From Thioalkalivibrio sp. (GTDB taxonomy: Bacteria; Pseudomonadota; Gammaproteobacteria; Ectothiorhodospirales; Ectothiorhodospiraceae), in assembly GCA_018224485.1 (NCBI GenBank), contig JAGTVE010000046.1, positions 1-14,252 on the forward strand: a DNA stretch of 14,252 nucleotides, read 5' to 3'. The translations under genes and the position numbers were made by a program. Position 1 is the first letter of the stretch. Each line of letters opens with the position of its first letter. Below, piece by piece: positions 7,199 through 12,758 of this stretch. Below the pieces are notes generated by a model, which worked only from the letters and a program-made list of their open reading frames with translations, was not told where the DNA came from and ran no database searches.

Positions 7199-7951
7199 TT
7201 ACAGGCGGAGGTACGTCCAGCCCTCCGCCTGCCGTTGCGCGGCCTCCCGCACGCCGGACTCCACCTCCTCCACCCAGGGCAGGAACTCGATCAGACGGTC
7301 CTCCTCGCGCTCGCGACGGGCGCGGGACTGGCCGCAGGCGGTGACGCGCAGGTTCGGATAGGTGTACACCAGATCGCGGATCCGGTTCGGAAACGGTGCG
7401 AGGTCGGTCCGGACCAGTTCGAGCGCCGTTCCATGCACCACCAGCTGCACCTCGAGGGTCTCTCCCTCCAGCCACGCGGTCTCGAGCATGTGCTCGATGT
7501 CGTCGAACAGGGCCTCGGCCTCCAGTCCATCCGTCTCGGTCACGTGGAAGAGGACCTGTTCGACATCCGGCCCTGCCGCCGCAGCCGGGTCGCTCGCGGA
7601 GACGTCCGGGTGACCGTTCTCGGCCATCAGCACGGGCTCGTGCGCTCCGTCGCGGACAAACTCGATCACCGCGATCAGCACCAGCGCCAGGATACCGATC
7701 CCTGCCACCAGCGCCGGCAGCCACCCGCGCGGCGAGCCCATCCGACGCGGACGCCGAACAGCCGACGCCGGCAGCACATCCGGCCGATAGGCCATGTTCA
7801 CAAGCTCCTTCAATTGGTAGAAGTCGCAGACTTCCCGGCTCAGGCTCTCGTTGGCCGAGATCGACTGCAACGCGGAGAGACGGTCCTCCGGCGAGAACTC
7901 CCCATCGACAAAGGCATTGAGGATCTCCTCGCTGGGGCGTCCTTCACTCAT
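7199..7951 (-). CDS. Membrane anti-sigma factor with C-terminal DsrE-like domain
   Basis: Probable anti-sigma factor of the ECF sigma gene just upstream (8-nt overlap, ATGAGTGA). Residues 1-55 resemble the N-terminal anti-sigma helices (ILNAFVDGEFSPEDRLSAL, then SLSREVCDFYQLKELVNMA) but lack the His-x3-Cys-x2-Cys zinc motif; only C42 is present. A basic stretch RRPRRMGSPRGW precedes one membrane segment (about 77-99, GWLPALVAGIGILALVLIAV), so the positive-inside rule puts the N-terminus in the cytoplasm and residues 100-250 in the periplasm. After a loose linker, 130-250 resembles the DsrE/YchN fold: QVLFHVTE, VQLVVHGTALELV, a strand ending VTACGQS with C206 at the position of the family's conserved cysteine, then FLPWVEEVESGVREAAQRQAEGWTYLRL, close to the usual LLPGV-VPSGV-Q-GYAYI ending. 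The fusion is the odd feature. The sulfur or thiol ligand is inference. The pairing with the sigma gene is well supported by position. Confidence 0.85.
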   Translation of the reverse strand: MSEGRPSEEILNAFVDGEFSPEDRLSALQSISANESLSREVCDFYQLKELVNMAYRPDVLPASAVRRPRRMGSPRGWLPALVAGIGILALVLIAVIEFVRDGAHEPVLMAENGHPDVSASDPAAAAGPDVEQVLFHVTETDGLEAEALFDDIEHMLETAWLEGETLEVQLVVHGTALELVRTDLAPFPNRIRDLVYTYPNLRVTACGQSRARREREEDRLIEFLPWVEEVESGVREAAQRQAEGWTYLRL

Positions 7952-8489
7952 TGCGAGTTTTCACCAGCTTCAGCGCCGGGGACTCGGGAGCCGCCTGTTC
8001 CAGCAACAGCTTCCGCAACTGCGCGCGGGCCCGGCTGAGCCGGCTCATCACTGTGCCGATCGGCACGTCGAGCACCTCGGAGACCTCGGCGTAGGCAAAA
8101 CCCTCGAGGTCCACGAGCGCAACCACCTGGCGGTGATCGTCACTGAGCTGTGCCATCGCGCAGCGCACGTCCTGAACCACACGGCTGCGTTCCGTCTGGG
8201 TCTCGGGACAGTCGCCGCACGGCAGCTCCATCTCGTCCACGTCCACCGTGTCCTTCTGCCGGCGTCCCCAGTCCCGGTAGCAGTTCGTCATGATGCGGAA
8301 GACCCAGGCCTTCAGTGCGGCCTCGTCCTGCAAGGTCCTCAGGCGCGTCAGCGCCTTCATCATCGCTTCCTGGACCAGGTCATCGGCCAGTGCGGCGTCG
8401 TGACACCAGGCGTAGGCGGTTCGGTACAGCTGGGGCCGCATTTCGCACACCTGTTGCCGCAAACGTCGCTGTGCCAGCCACGTTGCCAT
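7944..8489 (-). CDS. ECF RNA polymerase sigma factor (sigma-70 family, RpoE-like)
   Basis: Alternative sigma factor for extracytoplasmic signals. The 181 aa hold region 2 (about 15-80: LYRTAYAWCHDAALADDLVQ, then LKAWVFRIMTNCYRDWGRR) and region 4 (about 112-162: AQLSDDHRQVVALVDLEGFA, then VLDVPIGTVMSRLSRARAQL), the normal two-domain ECF layout. The linker carries LPCGDCPE, a CxxC at C91/C94, and there are further cysteines at 15, 29, 70 and 110, many for a protein of this size. The start ATG at 8489 has AGGAGAG at good spacing. The 3' end overlaps the anti-sigma gene by 8 nt. An ECF-type promoter lies about 50 bp upstream, consistent with autoregulation. I cannot assign the ECF group by eye. 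Confidence 0.93.
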   Translation of the reverse strand: MATWLAQRRLRQQVCEMRPQLYRTAYAWCHDAALADDLVQEAMMKALTRLRTLQDEAALKAWVFRIMTNCYRDWGRRQKDTVDVDEMELPCGDCPETQTERSRVVQDVRCAMAQLSDDHRQVVALVDLEGFAYAEVSEVLDVPIGTVMSRLSRARAQLRKLLLEQAAPESPALKLVKTRNE

Positions 8490-8541
8490 CCGTCTCTCCT
8501 CACCCGACCGCCGTCGCGATCTTGCTTGTTCTTGTGGGTTG

Positions 8542-8571
8542 TTAGACGCTAGTCATATAGACGCTATTCCC
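8542..8571 (-). promoter_or_regulatory. ECF-type promoter for the sigma/anti-sigma operon
   Basis: Read on the minus strand: GGGAATA (8571-8565), a 16-nt spacer, then CGTCTAA (8548-8542). This matches the general ECF pattern of a GGAA-type -35 and a CGTC or GTCTAA -10 with 16-17 nt between. Transcription would start around 8535, leaving a leader of about 45 nt with the ribosome site. It points at the sigma gene, as expected for positive autoregulation. Two copies of TAGACGCTA (8543-8551 and 8558-8566, plus-strand reading) cover the -10 edge and the -35 edge. Confidence 0.72.
8543..8566. repeat. Pair of perfect 9-bp direct repeats TAGACGCTA in the sigma promoter
   Basis: TAGACGCTA occurs at 8543-8551 and again at 8558-8566, start-to-start 15 bp, so on nearly the same face of two helical turns. 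One copy contains the ECF -10 and the other abuts the -35. The repeats may be an extra regulator site, or two overlapping -10-like CGTCTA elements that offer a second start. They lie in the 112-bp divergent gap shared with the 8602 gene. Confidence 0.6.
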
Positions 8572-8601
8572 GGAGATTGCCGGAGCACCGGCAGGACGAC
8601 A

Positions 8602-9072
8602 ATGGCCTTCGACCCCGAACAGCTCGAGCATTCCTTCGCCTTCGACCCGGATGCGGTCGCCGACCTCCGGGCCGGCTGGTCCGAGCTGATCGTGGCGGTC
8701 GTCTGGGACGACCTGAAGAGCAGCTCGATCGGCGCCCTGCCCCGGCTGCGCAAGCGGGTGCTGGAGGTCGGCGAAAATCTCCGGTCGCTGCTGTCGGACC
8801 GGCGCTGGATCCCGCACGAGCGCGAGCGCGTCAAGGGCGCCATGGCGGCCAGCCTGAACCTGCGCGACAGCCTGCAGCAGGCCGACCGGGCGGCCAAACT
8901 CGTCTCGGGCGGAGAGGACCTGAAGCCGTTCGAGGAGCGATACCTGTCGTTCCGTAAGCGGCTGCTGGCCCTGGTCGAGACCCACGAGCAGCGCTGGGGC
9001 GACCTGCTGGAGAGCCTCTACGCCGACGAGGACATCGACCCTGACGAAGACCCCGAAGACCGGTCTGGTTGA
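8602..9072 (+). CDS. Hypothetical helical protein divergent from the ECF sigma gene (156 aa)
   Basis: I do not recognise a family. The product appears soluble: no signal peptide, no membrane segment and no cysteine. It is mostly charged and probably helical (FDPDAVADLRAGWSELI, RVKGAMAASLNLRDSLQQAD, ERYLSFRKRLLALVETHEQR), with an acidic tail DEDIDPDEDPEDRSG. The start ATG at 8602 has AGGA 6 nt upstream; an in-frame TTG at 8539 would extend it into the sigma promoter and is unlikely. It is transcribed away from the sigma gene across a 112-bp gap. On the plus strand a weak TTGTGG-N18-TATAGA (8532-8561) overlaps the ECF promoter, so the two directions could interfere. The codon pattern and length support a real gene, but its function cannot be read from the sequence. 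Confidence 0.8.
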   Translation: MAFDPEQLEHSFAFDPDAVADLRAGWSELIVAVVWDDLKSSSIGALPRLRKRVLEVGENLRSLLSDRRWIPHERERVKGAMAASLNLRDSLQQADRAAKLVSGGEDLKPFEERYLSFRKRLLALVETHEQRWGDLLESLYADEDIDPDEDPEDRSG

Positions 9073-9341
9073 GGACGACACGCCGCGGTCTCCGTGGTGG
9101 GCACACCTCGTTTCGCCCCCTACCACCCGTGTTCACAGCCACCCTACGGCGGGTGTACCGGCCTGCTCGGAGCCGCTGACGATCCAGGTGCGGAGGTCGA
9201 CCCTTCCGGGTTGCTCGACCTGCCCGCCCGACCGGGAATGGCGACGATATTCGCGGTACCATGAGGATCTTCAGGTGCCTTCGGCCAACGGCGGATGTGC
9301 GACCTGGGGAGACCGGGGCTCGAGGCCAGACAGGGCAGGTG
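9073..9341. other. Intergenic region before the GCS2-type ligase, with one inverted repeat
   Basis: This 269-bp gap holds one clear palindrome: AGGTCGA (9194-9200) pairs with TCGACCT (9215-9221), and CCC/GGG (9201-9203 / 9208-9210) can pair inside it. It could be an operator or the transcript end of the upstream gene; no T-tract follows. I see no convincing promoter for the downstream operon. An in-frame ATG at 9261 could lengthen the ligase by 27 residues, but these look non-coding. Confidence 0.4.
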
Positions 9342-10778
9342 ATGGGCGAAGACATCAGCGAGGGACGCTTTACCCCGGAGGACTATCGGCGTTTCGGAGA
9401 CTGCCTGGACCGCGAGACGGAGTTGCTCGGGCACTGGTTGCGGAGCCGGGAGGAACCTGGCTGCAGCCACCCGCGCCTGGGCTTCGAGATCGAGGCCTGG
9501 CTGATCGACGAGGACTGTCAGCCTCTCCCCGGCAACGAGGCCTTTCTCGAGGCCTTCGACCACCCGATGGCCACGCTCGAGCTCGCCCAGTTCAATGTCG
9601 AACTCAATTCCAGCGTGTTCCAGACCGGGACCGACTGCTTCTGCATGGTGCTCGAGGAACTCTCCGAGACACTGCGCCGGGCCCGGACGGCAGCAGAGCG
9701 GATCGGCGGCGCGCTGCTGATGGCGGGCACACTGCCGACCCTGCTGCCGAAGCATCTGGGGCTGCACCACATGTCCCGGCGCACCCGGTACCAGGCGCTG
9801 AACAGCGCCGTGCTGGAACGCCGTGCACAGCGGCCGCTGCGGCTGGAGATCGAGGGCCGCGAGCACCTGCGGCACGAGCACACCGATGTGATGCTGGAGG
9901 CCGCGGCAACGTCGTTCCAGATCCACCTGGAGACCCAGCCGGCGGTCGCACACCGGGTCTACAACGCGGCACTCGCGGCCTCCGCACCGGTGCTGGCCGC
10001 GAGCGGCAACACCCCGTTCCTGTTCGGAAAGCTCCTGTGGGAGGAGTCCCGGATCCCCCTCTTCGAGCAGGCGGTCGAAGTGGGCGGCTTCGGCGACTCC
10101 GCGCGCGGCCCCGTTCGCCGGGTGACCTTCGGCAGCGGCTACCTCCGCGAGAGCATCCTGGAGGCCTTCCAGGAAAACCGCCGGCACTTCCCGATCCTGT
10201 TGCCGAGCCATCTGCCCGGGAACGACGCGACGCTTCCGCATCTGCGCCTGCACAATGGCACGATCTGGCGCTGGAACCGGCCGATCCTGGGCATCGACGC
10301 CGATGGCAGCTTCAATCTCCGGATCGAACACCGGAGCCTGCCCGCCGGACCCAGCCTGGAGGACATGCTCGCGAACACCGCCTTCCTGCTGGGTCTGATC
10401 GAGCATCTGGTATCGGAAGCGGGCAACGGGCACGGAGTCCTCGAGTTCGCCAGCGCCCGCGACAACTTCTATGCCGCCGCCCGCTACGGGCTCAGGAGCC
10501 GCCTGCGCTGGAGGGATCGACAGCCGCAACCCGCCCGGCAGCTGATCCTGCAGCGCCTGCTGCCCTGCGCCGCGGAGGGGCTGGACCGGCTCGGGATCGA
10601 TGGCAGCGAACGCGATCACCTGCTGGGGATCGTCGCGGCCCGGGTGCAGTCCGGTCAGACCGGCAGCATCTGGCAGCAGCGCTGGGTCGACCGTCACGGC
10701 CGCGACATGAAGGGCCTGACCCGGGCCTACCGTGACTGGCAGGACACCGGCCTGCCCGTACACCATTGGAGTCTGTAA
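9342..10778 (+). CDS. GCS2-family carboxylate-amine ligase (glutamate-cysteine ligase-like)
   Basis: Member of the glutamine-synthetase-fold ligases that includes glutamate-cysteine ligase type 2 and YbdK; these enzymes use ATP to join a carboxylate, often the gamma-carboxyl of glutamate, to an amine. In the 478 aa, RLGFEIEAWLID (45-56) carries the metal-binding glutamates E49 and E51. QFNVELNS (83-90), the HNGTIWRWNRPI segment (314-325) and LRIEHRSLPAGPS (327-339) are the other conserved active-site strands. The start ATG at 9342 has only a weak ribosome site. Its TAA overlaps the next ATG by one base (TAATG), so a ligase and an AstE/AspA-type deacylase are coupled. True glutathione synthesis seems unlikely, as no glutathione synthetase gene is adjacent. 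The substrate is unknown. Confidence 0.86.
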   Translation: MGEDISEGRFTPEDYRRFGDCLDRETELLGHWLRSREEPGCSHPRLGFEIEAWLIDEDCQPLPGNEAFLEAFDHPMATLELAQFNVELNSSVFQTGTDCFCMVLEELSETLRRARTAAERIGGALLMAGTLPTLLPKHLGLHHMSRRTRYQALNSAVLERRAQRPLRLEIEGREHLRHEHTDVMLEAAATSFQIHLETQPAVAHRVYNAALAASAPVLAASGNTPFLFGKLLWEESRIPLFEQAVEVGGFGDSARGPVRRVTFGSGYLRESILEAFQENRRHFPILLPSHLPGNDATLPHLRLHNGTIWRWNRPILGIDADGSFNLRIEHRSLPAGPSLEDMLANTAFLLGLIEHLVSEAGNGHGVLEFASARDNFYAAARYGLRSRLRWRDRQPQPARQLILQRLLPCAAEGLDRLGIDGSERDHLLGIVAARVQSGQTGSIWQQRWVDRHGRDMKGLTRAYRDWQDTGLPVHHWSL

Positions 10779-11827
10779 TGTCCGATCCGCTCTTCGACGA
10801 ACACGACGCCCTGCCGGAAGGCTTCCTGTCCGCCAGTCCCGGGGACCTGCACCGCATTCTGCCGCGTCCGGCCATCATACGGCTCCCGGGGATGCGGACC
10901 CCGGCGGTGGCGGTGGTGCTCATGCTGCACGGAAACGAGCCCGTGGGCCTGCAGGCGGTGCAGCAGCTTATGCGGCACTACGCCGGCCGGCGCCTGCCGC
11001 GGGCGCTGACGCTGGTGGTCGGCAACGTGCAGGCGGCAGCCTTGGGCCAGCGGCATCTGGACCGTCAGCCCGACTTCAACCGCATCTGGCCGGGCACGGA
11101 ACAGCCCGGCTCGCAGGAGTCGCGGATGTTCGAGCAGATTGTTGCCCGCCTGCGCGAGGAGGGCCTGTTTGCGGCGATCGACCTCCACAACAACACCGGG
11201 CGCAATCCGCATTACGCCTGCGTCAACTTCCTGGACGACGGCTTCCTGAACCTGGCCGGCCTGTTCGGTCGCACGGTGGTCTATTTCACCCGGCCGCGCG
11301 GCGTGGCGTCGATGGCCCTCGCCGACATCGCGCCCTCGGTGACATTGGAATGCGGTCACCCGAACGACGCGGCCGGCATCCGGCACGCGCTGGAGTTCAT
11401 CGACGCGGTGCTGCACCTGAGCCGCTTTCCGGCCCACCCTCCGGACATCCGGTCCATCGAGGTCTTTCACACCGTCGCGCAACTGCGCGTGCGGCCCGGG
11501 CTGCGCGTGGGGCTGGAGGAGGATGCCGATGTGGTGCTGGAACCGGAGCTGGACTGGATGAATTTCCGGATCCTGCCCGCCGGCACCCGGCTGGTGCGCC
11601 AGACGGGGGACACCTCGGATTCCCTGATCGCGACGGATTCCGAGGGACGCGACGTCACCCCGGACTACCTGGAGCAGGAGGGACCGGACGTGCGCCTGAG
11701 CCGGCCGATGATGCCATCGATGCTGACGCTGGACACGCGGGTCATCGCCCAGGACTGCCTGTGTTACCTGATGGAGCCGCTGGACCTCGCGCGCAACTCG
11801 AGTTCCGCCGCCCGCATAGCCCCCTAG
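10778..11827 (+). CDS. Succinylglutamate desuccinylase / aspartoacylase family zinc hydrolase
   Basis: M14-type zinc enzyme of the AstE/AspA family, which removes an acyl group from an amino acid or its derivative. The 349 aa contain the zinc ligands H51 and E54 in MLHGNEPVGLQA and H137 in AIDLHNNTGRN, the substrate-binding DFNRIWPG (99-106), and the probable catalytic glutamate E191 in TLECGHP. After about 220 there is a beta-rich C-terminal domain (RPGLRVGLEED, MNFRILPAGTRLV) like that of related deacylases. No secretion signal is visible. It is translationally coupled to the GCS2-type ligase before it. Arginine-succinyltransferase pathway genes are absent, so I do not call it AstE. The two enzymes may build and trim the same amide-linked product. 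Confidence 0.86.
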   Translation: MSDPLFDEHDALPEGFLSASPGDLHRILPRPAIIRLPGMRTPAVAVVLMLHGNEPVGLQAVQQLMRHYAGRRLPRALTLVVGNVQAAALGQRHLDRQPDFNRIWPGTEQPGSQESRMFEQIVARLREEGLFAAIDLHNNTGRNPHYACVNFLDDGFLNLAGLFGRTVVYFTRPRGVASMALADIAPSVTLECGHPNDAAGIRHALEFIDAVLHLSRFPAHPPDIRSIEVFHTVAQLRVRPGLRVGLEEDADVVLEPELDWMNFRILPAGTRLVRQTGDTSDSLIATDSEGRDVTPDYLEQEGPDVRLSRPMMPSMLTLDTRVIAQDCLCYLMEPLDLARNSSSAARIAP

Positions 11828-11841
11828 CGGGTCATGCGGGC
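11810..11841. terminator. Hairpin covering the end of the deacylase gene, between convergent genes
   Basis: GCCCGCAT (11810-11817) and ATGCGGGC (11834-11841) form a perfect 8-bp stem; an inner CCC-TAGC-GGG (11822-11831) adds to it. The deacylase stop codon lies in the loop, and the opposite gene ends at 11842. The position fits a bidirectional transcript end. T-tracts are lacking on both sides, so it may act as an mRNA 3'-end stabiliser or Rho-assisted end instead. Confidence 0.48.
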
Positions 11842-12051
11842 TCAGTCCTCGCGTTCGACCCGTTCCAGCACCTGTTCGACGCGATCGCCCTTGCGATAGT
11901 AGCGCGGATCGCGGGACATCCCGGCCAGTGCGCGTTCCCGCGCCTCCTCGGTATCGAACCAGCGGAAGTATTCCCAGCCCGGACCGAGCAGGTGGGGTGC
12001 GGACAGGGTGCTGCCCTCGGGAAGCGTGATTCGGATGCCGTAGCGTTTCAT
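11842..12051 (-). CDS. Small conserved-looking protein of unknown function (69 aa)
   Basis: No named family. The sequence opens MKRYGIRITLPEGSTLSAPH, continues LLGPGWEYFRWFDTEEARER, and ends KGDRVEQVLERVERED: a compact alpha/beta pattern with aromatic residues (WEYFRWF) and no signal or membrane segment. I chose ATG at 12051 because the 19 residues before it, from an ATG at 12108, look random and arginine/alanine-rich. No good ribosome site is visible before either start. It converges on the deacylase gene with 14 bp between the stop codons, and its start lies 85 bp from the tRNA 3' end on the same strand. It may be co-transcribed with the tRNA, as no promoter of its own is evident. Confidence 0.7.
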   Translation of the reverse strand: MKRYGIRITLPEGSTLSAPHLLGPGWEYFRWFDTEEARERALAGMSRDPRYYRKGDRVEQVLERVERED

Positions 12052-12136
12052 GAGCGGAGACAGTCTCGGGAATGAACGCGGGGCCGCGCCCGCCGTTCGG
12101 TGGGCCACTCCAGCACGAGTCGGTCGGCGAAGGGGT

Positions 12137-12213
12137 TGGTGGCTACGCCCTGATTCGAACAGGGGACCCCATCATTATGAGTGATGTGCTCTAACCAGCT
12201 GAGCTACGTAGCC
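12137..12213 (-). tRNA. tRNA-Met (CAT), elongator
   Basis: A 77-nt cloverleaf on the minus strand with encoded CCA. The acceptor stem is GGCTACG / CGTAGCC with discriminator A. The D-arm is AGCTCAGCTGGTTAGAGC. The anticodon arm is ATCACTCATAATGAT with anticodon CAT. The T-arm CCCTGTTCGAATCAGGG includes the TTCGAAT loop. Apart from small stem changes it matches E. coli elongator tRNA-Met; the initiator tRNA would have a different, mismatched acceptor end. A CAT anticodon could also belong to a lysidine-modified tRNA-Ile, but the body matches Met. Confidence 0.95.
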
Positions 12214-12220
12214 GCTCGGG

Positions 12221-12241
12221 CCGGGAATTCTCGATTCCCGG
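12221..12241. repeat. Perfect inverted repeat over the tRNA-Met promoter, downstream of the ferredoxin gene
   Basis: CCGGGAAT (12221-12228) and ATTCCCGG (12234-12241) form an 8-bp perfect stem with loop TCTCG. It covers the -10 and part of the spacer of the tRNA promoter and sits 30 bp past the ferredoxin stop. It could be the ferredoxin transcript end without a T-tract, or an operator. Confidence 0.5.
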
Positions 12242-12255
12242 CGGAGCAATGTCAA
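12227..12255 (-). promoter_or_regulatory. Sigma-70 promoter of tRNA-Met
   Basis: On the minus strand a perfect TTGACA (12255-12250), a 17-bp spacer and GAGAAT (12232-12227, 4 of 6 to TATAAT) precede the tRNA. After the -10 comes a GC-rich stretch (TCCCGGCCCGAGC), typical of the discriminator of stringently controlled stable-RNA promoters, which DksA and ppGpp would inhibit. The spacing to the mature 5' end is only about 13 nt. Confidence 0.65.
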
Positions 12256-12270
12256 GCAGGGCCGGGTGCA

Positions 12271-12576
12271 CTAGATGCGCAGCCGGTCTACGACGCGGCC
12301 GTCCCGCAGGTGCTCCTCCAGGATCTCGTCGATGTCGCGCTCATCCTGGTAGGTGTACCAGACGCCCTCCGGATAGACCACCGCCACCGGCCCCTCGTTG
12401 CAGCGATCGAGACAGCCCGAGGTGTTCACGCGGACCTGGCCCTTGCCGTGGATTCCCATGTCCTTTGCGCGCTTCTTCGCGTAGGCCCGCAACTCCGTTG
12501 CGCCGTGATCCTCGCAGCAGTTGCCGTCCTCGCGCATGTTGGTACAGAAAAAGATGTGTCGCTGGTAATAGCTCAT
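12271..12576 (-). CDS. Thioredoxin-fold [2Fe-2S] ferredoxin
   Basis: Small electron carrier of the thioredoxin-like [2Fe-2S] ferredoxin family (Shethna-type, related to the NuoE C-terminal domain). The 101 aa start HIFFCTNMR with C11, followed by C20/C21 and then SGCLDRCNEGPVAVVYPEG with C55 and C59. The spacing matches the four ligands of the Aquifex protein, with C21 (or C20) as the second. The end VWYTYQDERDIDEILEEHL is typical. It is cytoplasmic and has no signal. Start ATG at 12576 with AGGAGG about 5 nt upstream. It diverges from the GlcF-like iron-sulfur gene; a TATGAT (12605-12600, minus strand) is a possible -10. Its redox partner is not shown by the sequence. Confidence 0.92.
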   Translation of the reverse strand: MSYYQRHIFFCTNMREDGNCCEDHGATELRAYAKKRAKDMGIHGKGQVRVNTSGCLDRCNEGPVAVVYPEGVWYTYQDERDIDEILEEHLRDGRVVDRLRI

Positions 12577-12758
12577 GTCGCCTCCTACCTTGCTCCGACA
12601 TCATAGCCACCTGTATCCGCCGCGAACAGGCAACGGGACCCGCGATGGGGAAACAGCCTGGCGGGCCATGCGGAACCCCGCCCCCATTCCGGCATACAGC
12701 CGACCGTAGCCACCTGCTGCTATCCTCTGCGGCCCGGCCTGCCTGCCGCTTCTGTCCA

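Noticed and set aside
7235..8038. Plus-strand open frame of 267 codons
   Set aside because: Antisense to the anti-sigma and sigma genes; no motif, composition of a shadow frame.
9188..10735. Second plus-strand frame (515 codons) over the GCS2-type ligase, and the similar 10732-12075 frame
   Set aside because: Both are frame-shifted shadows with Arg/Gly/Ala-rich translations; the real frames hold the catalytic motifs.
12249..12758. N-terminal extension of the GlcF-like gene
   Set aside because: It is antisense to the ferredoxin gene; GlcF homology begins just after the ATG at 12759.
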